A stretch of 64,000 nucleotides of DNA from Bacteroidota bacterium (lineage in GTDB: Bacteria > Bacteroidota > Bacteroidia > Chitinophagales > BACL12). Of the stretch, positions 31,132 through 39,608 are shown in pieces. The notes under the pieces are model-generated. The model saw only the letters and a program-made list of their open reading frames with translations. It ran no database searches and was not told where the DNA came from. The DNA lies in contig WGOA01000019.1 of the NCBI GenBank assembly GCA_016124275.1, positions 1 to 64,000 on the forward strand, read 5' to 3'. Within the stretch, counting starts at the first letter, position 1; the number at the start of each line of letters is the position of its first letter. A program made the position numbers and the translations under genes.

Positions 31132-32427
31132 TTATCGCGGTATATCCCGGTCGTGCGGATCGCGCTCCGGATAGCCCAATGCGGCCTCCAGTTGGGCCTC
31201 CAGTTCGGGGGTGATCAGGTGTTCCATGGCCTCGGCGTCGTCGTGCACGTGGTCGGGTGCCAGGCGCAGGTATTCGGTCAGGTAGAGCTCCCAAAGTCGG
31301 TGTATCCGGGCCAGTCGCGCGCCCTCGCGAAGCCCTTCGCCCGACAATCGGTAACCTGATGCACCGTACTGCAACAGACCACGCCGTTGCAAGGTGAAAA
31401 GGCTCAGGCGGAGTTGCCACGGGTTAAAGGCCCTTCGACCCTGAACTGCTTCAATGTGCATGCCCGCCGTAAAATCTCCGAGCGACTCGCCACTGTGGTA
31501 GATTGTTTTCAATACGTTTTCCTCGCGTATTTTCCAGGCGTGACGGAGCTTGTCCCACAGCCTTGCCAGGCCACCGCGACGCGGCGCAAAGACCATAGAA
31601 AAAAATGCGATAGCGCTCAGCACCACAATAATCCAGGGCCCGGTAGGCATGTTGGGCTGTTGGTACGAAACAAACGAACCGAGCACAGAGGCCAGCGCGG
31701 CAAAGGCGGCGCCCAACAACACCATAGCTCCCAAGCGATCGGTCCAGAAACGGGCTGCTGCCGCGGGCGTGATGAGCAATGCCGCCATAAGCACCACGCC
31801 AACGGTTTGAATGCCCGTGACCACAGCCAGAACGGTGAGCGTTGATAAGAGCAGTTCAAGCCGGCGCACAGGCAGGCCGGCCGCTTGCGCAAAATCCGGG
31901 TCAAAGGAGAGGAGCGTGAACTCCTTGAAAAACAAGGCCACCAGCCCGCAGAGCAGCAAACCTGTCAGGCCAAAGACCCACAAATCACCGGGAAGGATGG
32001 CCGCCGCCTGCCCAAAGAGGAAGTGTTTCAGGCCGCTTTGCGAGCCGTCGCCGCTTTGTTGAATGTAGGTGAGCAACAGCACCCCGGTACCGAAGAACAC
32101 GGACAATACCAGGCCAATGGCGGCATCCGGTTTCAGGCGGCTGTTGCGGTTAATCCAATCAATGCTCAGCAAAGCCAGCCATCCGCTAACAAATGCCCCC
32201 GGGAGCAATACCCACAACGAGCGCGATCCTTGCAGCATAAACGCCAGGCAAATGCCCGGCAATACCGCATGGGCGATGGCATCGCCCACCAGGGCTCGCT
32301 TGCGCAGAAAAGTGAAATTGCCGATCACCGCTGCCGCTATGCCCACCATGATGGTCCCAAACACAACATAACGTATGTTGGGTTCGGAAAGACTCAGGAA
32401 GTGTAAAAGCTCTTTTAGCGACAACAT
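31132..32427 (-). CDS. Metal ABC permease fused to a DtxR-like repressor domain (YtgCR-like)
   Basis: 431 aa. Residues about 1-285 are an ABC-3 permease (LVGDAIAHAVLPGICLAF, GIQTVGVVLMAALLITPAAAARFWTDR). After a short linker, residues about 295-431 form a DtxR-type winged helix and metal/dimerisation domain (ARIHRLWELYLTEYLRLAPDHVHDDAEAMEHL to GYPERDPHDRDIPR), parallel to the standalone regulator and keeping the EAMEH Mn-type ligands. The SH3-like domain is absent. The same fusion and gene order occur in Chlamydia ytgABCRD, where the YtgR part is cleaved off as a repressor (established). Cleavage here is untested. Confidence 0.9.
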   Translation of the reverse strand: MLSLKELLHFLSLSEPNIRYVVFGTIMVGIAAAVIGNFTFLRKRALVGDAIAHAVLPGICLAFMLQGSRSLWVLLPGAFVSGWLALLSIDWINRNSRLKPDAAIGLVLSVFFGTGVLLLTYIQQSGDGSQSGLKHFLFGQAAAILPGDLWVFGLTGLLLCGLVALFFKEFTLLSFDPDFAQAAGLPVRRLELLLSTLTVLAVVTGIQTVGVVLMAALLITPAAAARFWTDRLGAMVLLGAAFAALASVLGSFVSYQQPNMPTGPWIIVVLSAIAFFSMVFAPRRGGLARLWDKLRHAWKIREENVLKTIYHSGESLGDFTAGMHIEAVQGRRAFNPWQLRLSLFTLQRRGLLQYGASGYRLSGEGLREGARLARIHRLWELYLTEYLRLAPDHVHDDAEAMEHLITPELEAQLEAALGYPERDPHDRDIPR

Positions 32428-32442
32428 ATTCCAAAATACGAT

Positions 32443-33228
32443 TCACTCCCTCAACGGCAAACCCTTGCTTCCTGCCAGGTTCCCCACGGCCTGCAGCAGC
32501 GTAAGTTTACCTCCGTAAGTTTCCTGCAGCATCTCATTGGTGAACACTTGTTCACGCGGACCCGCTGCAACCAGTCGGGTGTTGAGCATGATCATCCAGT
32601 CAAAATAGCGGGCCGCGGTTTGCAGATCGTGGTGCACCACCAGGATGGTTTTGCCGCTGTCGCGCAAGCGGGTGAGCAATTCCAGCACGGCCTCTTCGGT
32701 GCTGGCATCCACCCCGGCAAAAGGCTCGTCCATGAGGTACAAGTCGGCCTCCTGCGCCAGCGCGCGGGCCAGGAAAACCCTTTGCTGCTGGCCTCCGCTG
32801 AGCTGCGCAATTTGGCGGCTGGCAAAGGCCTCCATGCCCACCTGATGCAGGCAGTCGCGGGCAATGCGGCGGTCGCGGTCGCTTAGGCGGCGAAACAAAC
32901 CCCGCTGCCGGTAGCGGCCCATCAGCACCACGTCCAGCGCGCTGGCGGGAAAATCCCAGTCCACACTCTCGCGTTGGGGCACGTAACTGATTCGCCCGCG
33001 AACTTCTTCCAAAGACTTCCCGAAAATGCGCACATAGCCGCTGGCCGTAGGCAGCAATTCCATGATGGCCTTGATCAGCGTTGACTTTCCGGCACCGTTT
33101 GGACCCACAATGCCAGCCAATACGCCGGCTGGAATGGCAAAATCAACGTCCCACAGCGCGGGTTTGCGCTGATAGGTTACCGTGAGATCGTGCACTTCCA
33201 ACGCGGGTTCAGAAACCGGAGTAGTCAT
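32443..33228 (-). CDS. Metal ABC transporter ATP-binding protein
   Basis: 261 aa. Walker [11 protein letters not shown]-loop region YVPQRE, signature LSGGQQQR, Walker [11 protein letters not shown] and switch His in VHHDL. It belongs to the Mn/Zn/Fe ABC-importer ATPase group (MntA/TroB/YtgB). It lies between the binding protein and the fusion permease, with gaps of 9 and 15 bases, in one operon. Confidence 0.93.
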   Translation of the reverse strand: MTTPVSEPALEVHDLTVTYQRKPALWDVDFAIPAGVLAGIVGPNGAGKSTLIKAIMELLPTASGYVRIFGKSLEEVRGRISYVPQRESVDWDFPASALDVVLMGRYRQRGLFRRLSDRDRRIARDCLHQVGMEAFASRQIAQLSGGQQQRVFLARALAQEADLYLMDEPFAGVDASTEEAVLELLTRLRDSGKTILVVHHDLQTAARYFDWMIMLNTRLVAAGPREQVFTNEMLQETYGGKLTLLQAVGNLAGSKGLPLRE

Positions 33229-33237
33229 GCGGTCAAG

Positions 33238-34248
33238 TTAAGGAGTTTGGCGCTGCGGCGTTGCAGGCGTTTGGTCTTGCGCCGCCGCGTCGATTCGGCT
33301 CTGCCCTCCGGCAACTCCACCAGTACCAAGGGCCGCGGCAATCAGCGCTGCATTGTGCCGCAGCATGCCCACGTACGTTCCTTCGGGGCTGCCTTCCGGA
33401 CCCATGGCATCGCTGAAAAGCTCGCCACCAATGACCAGTGGATGCCCCTTTTGCCGGCACCCTTCCACCACCGATTGCAGCGAACGATGCGGCACGCTGC
33501 TCTCCACAAACACCGCCGGAATTTTGCGTTCACTGAGCAGGTTGACCATGTCGGTCATGTCCCGCAACCCAAATTCTGCCACAGTTGATACCCCCTGAAG
33601 CCCCATGACCTCAAACCCATAGGCCGCTCCAAAATATTCAAAGGCATCATGTGAAGTAACCAGGACCCTGTTTTCCTGGGGAATAGCCGCGTAAACATCC
33701 CGCAACTCCTGATCCAGCGCAAGGAGCGTTTCGCCATACCGGGCCGCGCCAGCCAAAAACGGTTCGCGGTGCTGCGGAAACTGCTTGCTCATTCGGAGAG
33801 CCAAGGCCTGAACACCAGACTCCCAGAGCGCTGCATCAAACCAAATATGCGGGTCCAGCGCATCGCTGGCGCTGGAAACCTTCCGGAGCCTATTCGGATC
33901 CAGCCCTTCGCCAAAGGACAACACTGGTTTGGTCTGCGCCATGTTTTGCAACACCTCCTGCATTTTTCCTTCCAAATGCAAACCGTTGTACACAATGAGG
34001 TCAGCGCGCCGCAACCGGGCTATATCGCCCTGCGATGCCGTGTAGCTGTGCGGATCCACCCCAGGGCCCATAAGCGCATGAACCTGCACGCGCTCGCCAC
34101 CAATTTGGCGAACGGCATCGGCCAGCATGCCCGTGGTCACCACCACGTTCAGCACAGCCTGCTCTTTTTCGGGCGAAGGAGTTTCGTTCCCCGCGCAGCC
34201 GCTTGCCAGTAATCCGGCCAATGCGGCCCACAGTACCATCGTTTTCAC
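33238..34248 (-). CDS. Metal-binding lipoprotein, cluster A-I substrate-binding protein (YtgA/TroA/MntC-like)
   Basis: 336 aa from GTG 34248, which gives MKTMVLWAALAGLLASGC, a proper lipoprotein signal; ATG 34239 or 34284 are alternatives, but 34284 lies only 7 bases from the operator palindrome. Lipobox LASGC. Metal ligands of the family are visible: His in VDPHSYTAS, His in LDPHIWFD, Glu/His region FVESSVPHRS and Asp in GGELFSDAMG. It delivers Mn/Zn/Fe to the permeases. First gene of the operon. Confidence 0.88.
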   Translation of the reverse strand: MKTMVLWAALAGLLASGCAGNETPSPEKEQAVLNVVVTTGMLADAVRQIGGERVQVHALMGPGVDPHSYTASQGDIARLRRADLIVYNGLHLEGKMQEVLQNMAQTKPVLSFGEGLDPNRLRKVSSASDALDPHIWFDAALWESGVQALALRMSKQFPQHREPFLAGAARYGETLLALDQELRDVYAAIPQENRVLVTSHDAFEYFGAAYGFEVMGLQGVSTVAEFGLRDMTDMVNLLSERKIPAVFVESSVPHRSLQSVVEGCRQKGHPLVIGGELFSDAMGPEGSPEGTYVGMLRHNAALIAAALGTGGVAGGQSRIDAAAQDQTPATPQRQTP

Positions 34249-34291
34249 AAACGCAAAGGTACATCTAAAATTGAAGGTTGCCAAAAAATAA

Positions 34292-34309
34292 TTTTAGATT
34301 AGTCTAAAA
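34292..34309. promoter_or_regulatory. Perfect palindromic MntR/DtxR operator
   Basis: TTTTAGATTAGTCTAAAA has perfect 7-bp arms (TTTTAGA/TCTAAAA) and a 4-nt centre. It lies 44 bases before the binding-protein GTG start and 49 bases before the divergent thioesterase start. It is related to the 29553-29570 and 59652-59669 sites. Confidence 0.75.
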
Positions 34310-34357
34310 ATAGAACAGCGCCCCTTTGGCAGCACTCCCGATAAGCACCCTATTTTC

Positions 34358-34759
34358 ATGTCCGTGATAATCTGTTTTCAACCCGGCGACGTTCAGCACT
34401 TTGAACGCCTGGTTACCAAAGAGCACCTCGCCGCCTTTGAGTCGGGGCAGGTGCATCCGGTCTACGCCACCTTTGCCCTTGCCCGCGATGCCGAATGGGT
34501 GTGTCGCCTTTTTGTCCTGGCCATGAAGGAAGCCCACGAAGAAGGCATTGGCACTTACGTCAGTGTGGAACATTTAGCTCCGGCCCGGCTGGGAAGCACC
34601 GTGGTCTTCAAAGCCACCTTGCTGACCGTGCAGGGCAACCGAGTCCGTTGCCGCTATGAAGCGTTTGTGGGGGAAGAGCTTATTGCCCGTGGCGAGCAGG
34701 AGCAGCGGATTCTGCATAAATCCAAAGTGGAAGCTATGTTATCGGGGGAGGGGGAGTAG
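34358..34759 (+). CDS. Hotdog-fold thioesterase-like protein
   Basis: 133 aa. Resembles the fluoroacetyl-CoA thioesterase-like hotdog group: HPVYATFALARDAEWVCRLFV, EGIGTYVSVEHLAPARLGSTV and VRCRYEAFVGEELIARGEQEQRI. It is likely a small cytoplasmic acyl-CoA thioesterase or housekeeping hydrolase. Substrate unknown. It is divergent from the metal importer, so the palindrome at 34292-34309 could affect it too. Confidence 0.75.
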   Translation: MSVIICFQPGDVQHFERLVTKEHLAAFESGQVHPVYATFALARDAEWVCRLFVLAMKEAHEEGIGTYVSVEHLAPARLGSTVVFKATLLTVQGNRVRCRYEAFVGEELIARGEQEQRILHKSKVEAMLSGEGE

Positions 34760-34873
34760 CGTTCTTATGAATGGTACTTGGAGATAGCTTAACCCCCGAT
34801 CGTTTGCACCCCTAATCGTTGCGGTTAGGGCACACCAGTCAGAAAAGTGGGTGGAAAAGGATAAATTTATACC

Positions 34874-35113
34874 ATGAATTGGCAAGATTATATAGTATCG
34901 GACAAAGAGGTTTTGTTAGGCAAACCGACGATAAAAGGTACAAGAATTTCTGTTGAACATATTGTTGGCCTTCTCGCACAGGGCTGGACAGAAAATGAAA
35001 TTCTTGAGAACTTTCCACGCCTGACAAAAGAGACCCTTCAAGCTGTATTTGCTTACATCCAGGAATGCATGCATGACGGTTTACTTTTTACCCCGACAAA
35101 AAAGACAGCTTAA
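34874..35113 (+). CDS. DUF433 antitoxin-like protein
   Basis: 79 aa. Full DUF433 pattern: DKEVLLGKPTIKGTRISVEHIVGLLAQGWTENEILENFPRLTKE, a small DNA-binding fold usually paired with a DUF5615 PIN-like toxin (VapB45/VapC45-like pairs). The expected partner begins 8 bases downstream but is truncated (35122-35169), so this looks like an orphan antitoxin. It is AT-richer than neighbouring genes, consistent with acquisition. Confidence 0.88.
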   Translation: MNWQDYIVSDKEVLLGKPTIKGTRISVEHIVGLLAQGWTENEILENFPRLTKETLQAVFAYIQECMHDGLLFTPTKKTA

Positions 35114-35121
35114 CAGACTTC

Positions 35122-35169
35122 ATGAAATTGTTAGCCAACGAAAACTTTCCATTAAAGACTATCCAATAG
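35122..35169 (+). pseudogene. Truncated DUF5615 PIN-like toxin (15 codons)
   Basis: ATG 35122 encodes MKLLANENFPLKTIQ and then TAG. LLANENFP is the characteristic N-terminus of DUF5615 toxins, normally about 110-120 aa. The remaining domain is absent before smpB, so the gene is deleted rather than simply stopped. Confidence 0.75.
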
Positions 35170-35218
35170 TTAAGTAGCCCTTCCCCCGAAAGAAAGTCCG
35201 ATATTTACGGTCCTTTTT

Positions 35219-35665
35219 ATGGTAGCTCTGGTTAACAAGCGCGCTCGATTTGAATACGAGATTTTAGAGACGTACACCGCCGGCATGGTGTTGTACGGTT
35301 CTGAGATCAAGTCTATCCGGGATGGCAAGGCCAACCTGTCGGACAGCTATTGCCAGTTTATGGGCGAAGAGCTTTGGGTGCGCAACCTCCACATTTCGGA
35401 GTACGAATGGGCCAATCGGGACAACCACGAGACCAAGCGAGACCGAAAATTGATGTTGACCAAGCGCGAAATGCGCAAACTGCACACGCGGGTTAAGGAG
35501 CGGGGGTTGACTATTGTAACGCTAAAGCTGTTTATTGGGCAGCGGGGTTTCGCCAAGCTGGAAATTGCCCTGGCGCGAGGCAAAAAGACGCACGATAAGC
35601 GCAACACCATTAAGGAGCGCGACATAGTAAAAGATATGGATCGGGAGAAAGCGAGGTTTAAGTGA
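35219..35665 (+). CDS. smpB: SsrA-binding protein SmpB
   Basis: 148 aa, normal length. Signatures NKRARFEYEILETYTAGMVLYGSEIKSIRDGKANLSDSY, RDRKLMLTKREM and a basic C-terminal tail (KKTHDKRNTIKERDIVKD). It binds tmRNA and carries it to stalled ribosomes for trans-translation. No tmRNA gene was recognised nearby. Flanked on both sides by damaged toxin-antitoxin modules. Confidence 0.96.
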   Translation: MVALVNKRARFEYEILETYTAGMVLYGSEIKSIRDGKANLSDSYCQFMGEELWVRNLHISEYEWANRDNHETKRDRKLMLTKREMRKLHTRVKERGLTIVTLKLFIGQRGFAKLEIALARGKKTHDKRNTIKERDIVKDMDREKARFK

Positions 35666-35695
35666 GGGGAAAATTTTTGGCTTAATCAGCTCTTC

Positions 35696-35818
35696 TTACT
35701 TTCTTCCTTTCCACTTTTTAGGATGGAGTGCAGTGTGAAACACAGCCCGCACAATAACCACTTGCTTCCCCTCATCAACCGTAAAGTGCACCATGAATGG
35801 AAAGTCTTTGAATCCAAA
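35696..35818 (-). pseudogene. Truncated RelE/ParE-family toxin, C-terminal fragment
   Basis: The frame right after the antitoxin stop encodes 40 residues, FGFKDFPFMVHFTVDEG to AVFHTALHPKKWKGRK, then TAA. This is the C-terminal strand-and-tail of ParE/RelE toxins (family knowledge: FPYLVFYEVDE-like, then HTxRDPKKW). The N-terminal half, including the start, is missing. Confidence 0.75.
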
Positions 35819-36028
35819 TTAAGACTTATCTTTAAAATTGAATTGCTTGCGGGCCTCTTTCCAGGGAACCATTTCTTCTGATTTTCCCGTCTTTATACGC
35901 TCCCTGACGATAGCTTTATCTTCATCCGGGATCTCCACTGATTCTGAAACTTCAAAGCCCAGTTGCCTGACAAGTTCCATAAAGAAACCAAATTTTTTAT
36001 CAGGTATTTTAAGCGTTACTTCTTTCAT
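35819..36028 (-). CDS. Antitoxin-like protein of a RelE/ParE-type module
   Basis: 69 aa. MKEVTLKIPDKKFGFFMELVRQLGF, then an acidic helix with SESVEIPDEDKAIVRERIKTG and a WKEARKQFNF end, typical of short addiction-module antitoxins. The toxin remnant starts immediately after its stop. It probably still binds its own promoter but has no intact partner here. Confidence 0.65.
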   Translation of the reverse strand: MKEVTLKIPDKKFGFFMELVRQLGFEVSESVEIPDEDKAIVRERIKTGKSEEMVPWKEARKQFNFKDKS

Positions 36029-36101
36029 GATCTTTACTTAAAGATACTCTTGGCTTTTCGAATTTGGTAAGGAAGAAATTCAAAAGTAGAGGGACTCCTC
36101 C

Positions 36102-36752
36102 CTAAAAAACCTTACCCTTCAACATCGGTACAAATCGAAAATTCTCAAAATCTTCGCGAACAAATTCGCCACTGGGCGCTTTGGTAATTCGAATCATCAT
36201 GGTGCCGTTTTCGCTGTCCAACGGCAAGACCAGAAAGCCACCAACAGCGAGTTGCTCCAGCAGCAGGCGCGGTATTTCCGGGGCGGCGGCGGTGATCAGA
36301 ATCCGATCGTAGGGGGCGAAGGAGGGCTGGCCGAGAAAGCCGTCGCCAAAGAACGTTTTGACCTTGCTGTAGCCGAGCATTCGCAGGCGTTCCTTAGCTT
36401 CTTCGAACAAACTCTTGTGCCGCTCAATGCTGAACACTTTGGCACCCATGGCGGCCAGAATGCTGGCCTGGTAGCCTGAGCCCGTGCCAATTTCCAGCAC
36501 TTTCATGCCGGGTTTCAGCTCCAGCAGGCTGCTCTGGTAGGCCACCGTGTAGGGCTGCGAAATGGTTTGGCCGGCACCGATGCGGAACGCTTTGTCTTCG
36601 TAGGCGTGCTCCAGAAAGGCCGGGTCCAGGAACAGGTGCCGCGGTACACTGGCGACAGCGGCCAGCACGCGCTCGTCCTGAATGCCTTTGCGCCGGAGTT
36701 GGTCCACCAGTTTTTTGCGCATGCCCTGGTGCTTGTGCGAATCGCCTACCAT
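36102..36752 (-). CDS. pcm: Protein-L-isoaspartate O-methyltransferase
   Basis: 216 aa from ATG 36752 (MVGDSHKHQGMRKKL), the family-like length; the open frame further upstream is anti-sense to the phosphohexomutase gene. SAM-binding motif VLEIGTGSGYQASILA, acceptor-site ISQPYTVAYQ, and FFGDGF and AAPEIP motifs are visible. It repairs isoaspartyl damage in proteins. Divergent from the phosphohexomutase, with about 155 bases between. Confidence 0.92.
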   Translation of the reverse strand: MVGDSHKHQGMRKKLVDQLRRKGIQDERVLAAVASVPRHLFLDPAFLEHAYEDKAFRIGAGQTISQPYTVAYQSSLLELKPGMKVLEIGTGSGYQASILAAMGAKVFSIERHKSLFEEAKERLRMLGYSKVKTFFGDGFLGQPSFAPYDRILITAAAPEIPRLLLEQLAVGGFLVLPLDSENGTMMIRITKAPSGEFVREDFENFRFVPMLKGKVF

Positions 36753-36908
36753 AGGCGACAAACATACGCTGCTTGCTCCCGCGAAGGGGGTTTTTTTCCA
36801 CACAGCCTGTTGTGAGTTGTGCCAGGCTGCCGGTCCTGCGTGGGTTTCCTTAATTTTGCGGGCGAAAGGCGACATTTTTCGACACAACTTTTTTATCCGC
36901 ATCCAACC

Positions 36909-38315
36909 ATGCAACCCATTTCCATCAAATTCGGCACCGACGGCTGGCGCGCCATCATTGCGCGCGAATACACCACCGACAACGTTGCCCGGGTCACTGT
37001 AGCTGCGGCGCAATGGCTCAAAGGCATGAGCGACACTCCCTCCGTGGTGGTAGGCCACGACTGCCGGTTCGGCGGGCCCATGTTCGCGGAAACGACTGCC
37101 CGGGTTTTTTGTGCCATGGGGGTAAAGGTCAAATTGGCGAAAGGCTTTGTCAGCACGCCCATGATTTCGCTGGGGGCCAACAAACTGGGCTGCGAAGCGG
37201 GCATCGTCATCACGGCCAGCCACAACCCACCGGAATACAACGGCTACAAGCTCAAGAGCGGCTATGGCGGCCCCACCATTCCCGAAGAGATTGCCAAAGT
37301 GGAGGCCATGATCCCGGATCAGGCGCGCATTCCCGCCGAAAGCGTGGATGATTTCGCCAAAGCCGGCATGCTGGAGTACGTTGACCTGGAGACCATGTAC
37401 CTGGACCATGTCCGAGCCAGCTTCGATCTGGAAACCATCAACAATTCAGGCAAAGTCCTGGCTTTTGACGCCATGTACGGAGCCGGTCAGCGCGTGGTGC
37501 CGGCATTATTGCCCGGGGCCGTGTTGCTGCACTGCGACGACAACCCCGGTTTCAAAGGGCAGGCCCCGGAGCCCATTCACCGTAACCTGCTGGAGCTTTC
37601 TGCGCTCGTGGCCGGCGACCCCGGCATCGACATGGGCCTGGCCAACGACGGCGACGCCGACCGCATCGGCATGTACGACGGCCAGGGTCAGTTCGTGGAT
37701 TCGCACCACATCATCCTGCTGCTCATTCATTACCTGCACAAGTACAAAGGCCTGACCGGCAAGGTGGTCATCGCGTTTTCGGTCAGCGACAAGGTTAAAA
37801 AGCTCTGCGCTGCCTACGGTCTGGAGGTGGAGGTCACCAAAATCGGGTTCAAGTACATCTGCGGCAAAATGGTCACCGACGACGTGCTGCTCGGCGGCGA
37901 AGAATCGGGCGGCATCGCCGTCAAAGGCCACGTGCCGGAGCGCGACGGCGTCTGGTGCGGCCTCTTGCTGCTTGAATTCATGGCCAAAACGGGCAAAAGC
38001 CTGCGCGAGTTAATCGAAGAGGTGTACGCCATTGTGGGGGCCTTCTCCTTTGACCGCAACGACCTTCACCTGGACGAAGCCCTGAAGCAGCGCATCGTGG
38101 CCAATTGCGAATCGGGCGCCTACAAGGCCTTCGGCCCTTACACGGTAGCCCGCACCGAAACCATTGACGGCTACAAGTACCACCTGGACGACAACCGCTG
38201 GATCATGATTCGCGCGTCGGGAACTGAGCCGGTTTTGCGCGTTTACGCGGAAGCGCCTGACCAAGCTGAAGTCAATCGTGTGCTCAAGGCTGCCAAGGAC
38301 ACCCTTTTGGGGTAA
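36909..38315 (+). CDS. Phosphoglucomutase/phosphomannomutase
   Basis: 468 aa from ATG 36909 (MQPISIKFGTDGWRA). Catalytic phosphoserine loop TASHNP with Ser104, metal loop DGDADR (247-252), sugar loop GGEESGGI and phosphate loop RASGTEP. It interconverts hexose 1- and 6-phosphates for glycogen, cell-wall or exopolysaccharide synthesis. Length and motifs fit the short alpha-D-phosphohexomutase branch of Bacteroidota; the substrate preference (glucose or mannose) is not decided by motif. Followed by the DUF2279 gene after 8 bases. Confidence 0.92.
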   Translation: MQPISIKFGTDGWRAIIAREYTTDNVARVTVAAAQWLKGMSDTPSVVVGHDCRFGGPMFAETTARVFCAMGVKVKLAKGFVSTPMISLGANKLGCEAGIVITASHNPPEYNGYKLKSGYGGPTIPEEIAKVEAMIPDQARIPAESVDDFAKAGMLEYVDLETMYLDHVRASFDLETINNSGKVLAFDAMYGAGQRVVPALLPGAVLLHCDDNPGFKGQAPEPIHRNLLELSALVAGDPGIDMGLANDGDADRIGMYDGQGQFVDSHHIILLLIHYLHKYKGLTGKVVIAFSVSDKVKKLCAAYGLEVEVTKIGFKYICGKMVTDDVLLGGEESGGIAVKGHVPERDGVWCGLLLLEFMAKTGKSLRELIEEVYAIVGAFSFDRNDLHLDEALKQRIVANCESGAYKAFGPYTVARTETIDGYKYHLDDNRWIMIRASGTEPVLRVYAEAPDQAEVNRVLKAAKDTLLG

Positions 38316-38323
38316 TTTGGCGC

Positions 38324-39433
38324 ATGCTTTTGGTCAAAATAAGGGTAGGGGAGCTCCTGCAAGACTTATGGTCGCTGGGCAGCGCATTGTTACTGACCAG
38401 CGCGCTGCTTTGCGCGGTTTGCGCATCGGTGGCTGCTCAGGCAGTTGCTCAGCCGGTCGTTGACCGAACCGAGGCCCCTTCGCCCTACGACACCGCCAGC
38501 CTCAGCGGCTTCAACCGCTTTTTCATTCCCGCCGAAGAGCCTAAGACCGGCAGGGTCATCGGCGTCAGTGGCACGATCACGGGGCTGTACGCCGGGGCTT
38601 CGGTGGCGCTCTACAACTACTGGTACCGCGACTACGATTTGGGCCGTTTCCGCACCTTCAACGATAACGCGGAGTGGCTGCAAATGGACAAGGGCGGGCA
38701 CGTGCTGGGCGCTTATTTCCAGACCTTTTGGGCCTATGAACTGTTCCACTGGGCGGGCATGCCCAAAGGCAAAGCCATTGGCTATGCGGCGCTCACCAGC
38801 ACGGTCATTCAGGGAACCATTGAGGTTTTTGACGGTTTTTCGGAGGAATGGGGCTTCTCCGGTGGCGACATTTTGGCCAATACCACCGGAACCGTTTTGG
38901 CCGCCGGGCAACAGGCGCTCTGGGACGAGCAGCGCATGCGGGTCAAGTTTTCGTTTTACCCGGTGGACTATGACGGCATTAACGATCCGCAACTGGTCGC
39001 CCGATCGCAAGAACTGTACGGCACCGCGTTTGCGGAAACCCTGCTCAAGGACTACAATGGCCTGACGTACTGGCTCAGCGTCAACCCGAGCAGCTTTTCG
39101 CCCGCTTTAGACAAGGCCCGCTGGTGGCCCGACTGGCTCAATGTGGCCGTGGGCTACGGGGCCGAAGGGCTCTACGGCGGTTTTGACAACCACTGGTGCG
39201 CCGACGCCGGCCTCAAGCCGGAGCAATGCCCGGAAGCCCAGCTCATCACGCGTTTTGATGTGCCTCGCCAACGGCAGTACTTCCTCTCGCTTGACGTGGA
39301 CCTGACCCGTATCGAGACGCAAAAGCCCTTCCTCCGTACCCTTTTTGGGGTCATCAGCGTCATTAAAGTGCCCTCCCCGGCCCTCGAGTATCGTTCGGGT
39401 CAGGGTTTTAAAGGGCATTGGATTTATTTCTGA
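38324..39433 (+). CDS. DUF2279 protein, predicted periplasmic/membrane
   Basis: 369 aa. Contains the DUF2279 core: LQMDKGGHVLGAYFQTFWAYELFHWAGM, TSTVIQGTIEVFDGFSEEWGFSGGDILANTTGTVLAAGQ. The N-terminus has a signal-like hydrophobic stretch (about 20-36, ASVAAQ). No lipobox Cys is evident. Function unknown; common in Bacteroidota genomes. It follows the phosphohexomutase by 8 bases and may be cotranscribed with it. Confidence 0.8.
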   Translation: MLLVKIRVGELLQDLWSLGSALLLTSALLCAVCASVAAQAVAQPVVDRTEAPSPYDTASLSGFNRFFIPAEEPKTGRVIGVSGTITGLYAGASVALYNYWYRDYDLGRFRTFNDNAEWLQMDKGGHVLGAYFQTFWAYELFHWAGMPKGKAIGYAALTSTVIQGTIEVFDGFSEEWGFSGGDILANTTGTVLAAGQQALWDEQRMRVKFSFYPVDYDGINDPQLVARSQELYGTAFAETLLKDYNGLTYWLSVNPSSFSPALDKARWWPDWLNVAVGYGAEGLYGGFDNHWCADAGLKPEQCPEAQLITRFDVPRQRQYFLSLDVDLTRIETQKPFLRTLFGVISVIKVPSPALEYRSGQGFKGHWIYF

Positions 39434-39608
39434 TGGTTTTGGTTAGCGGTCTTTCTAATGTTCATCATTGCGGGACTTATCCGCATTCGGCGTAATTTGT
39501 CGGCATTCATATCGCGGCGCTTGCTTCAAGACGCTAACTCAACGAAAGGGTTTTTCAGCGTACTGACAAGCGTGCGCGAAGGTTAATGTTACCCATCCTA
39601 CGTAAGCC

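Noticed and set aside
35166-35218. tmRNA (ssrA) next to smpB
   Set aside because: No tRNA-like ends or tag ORF are visible around smpB; only toxin-antitoxin remnants.
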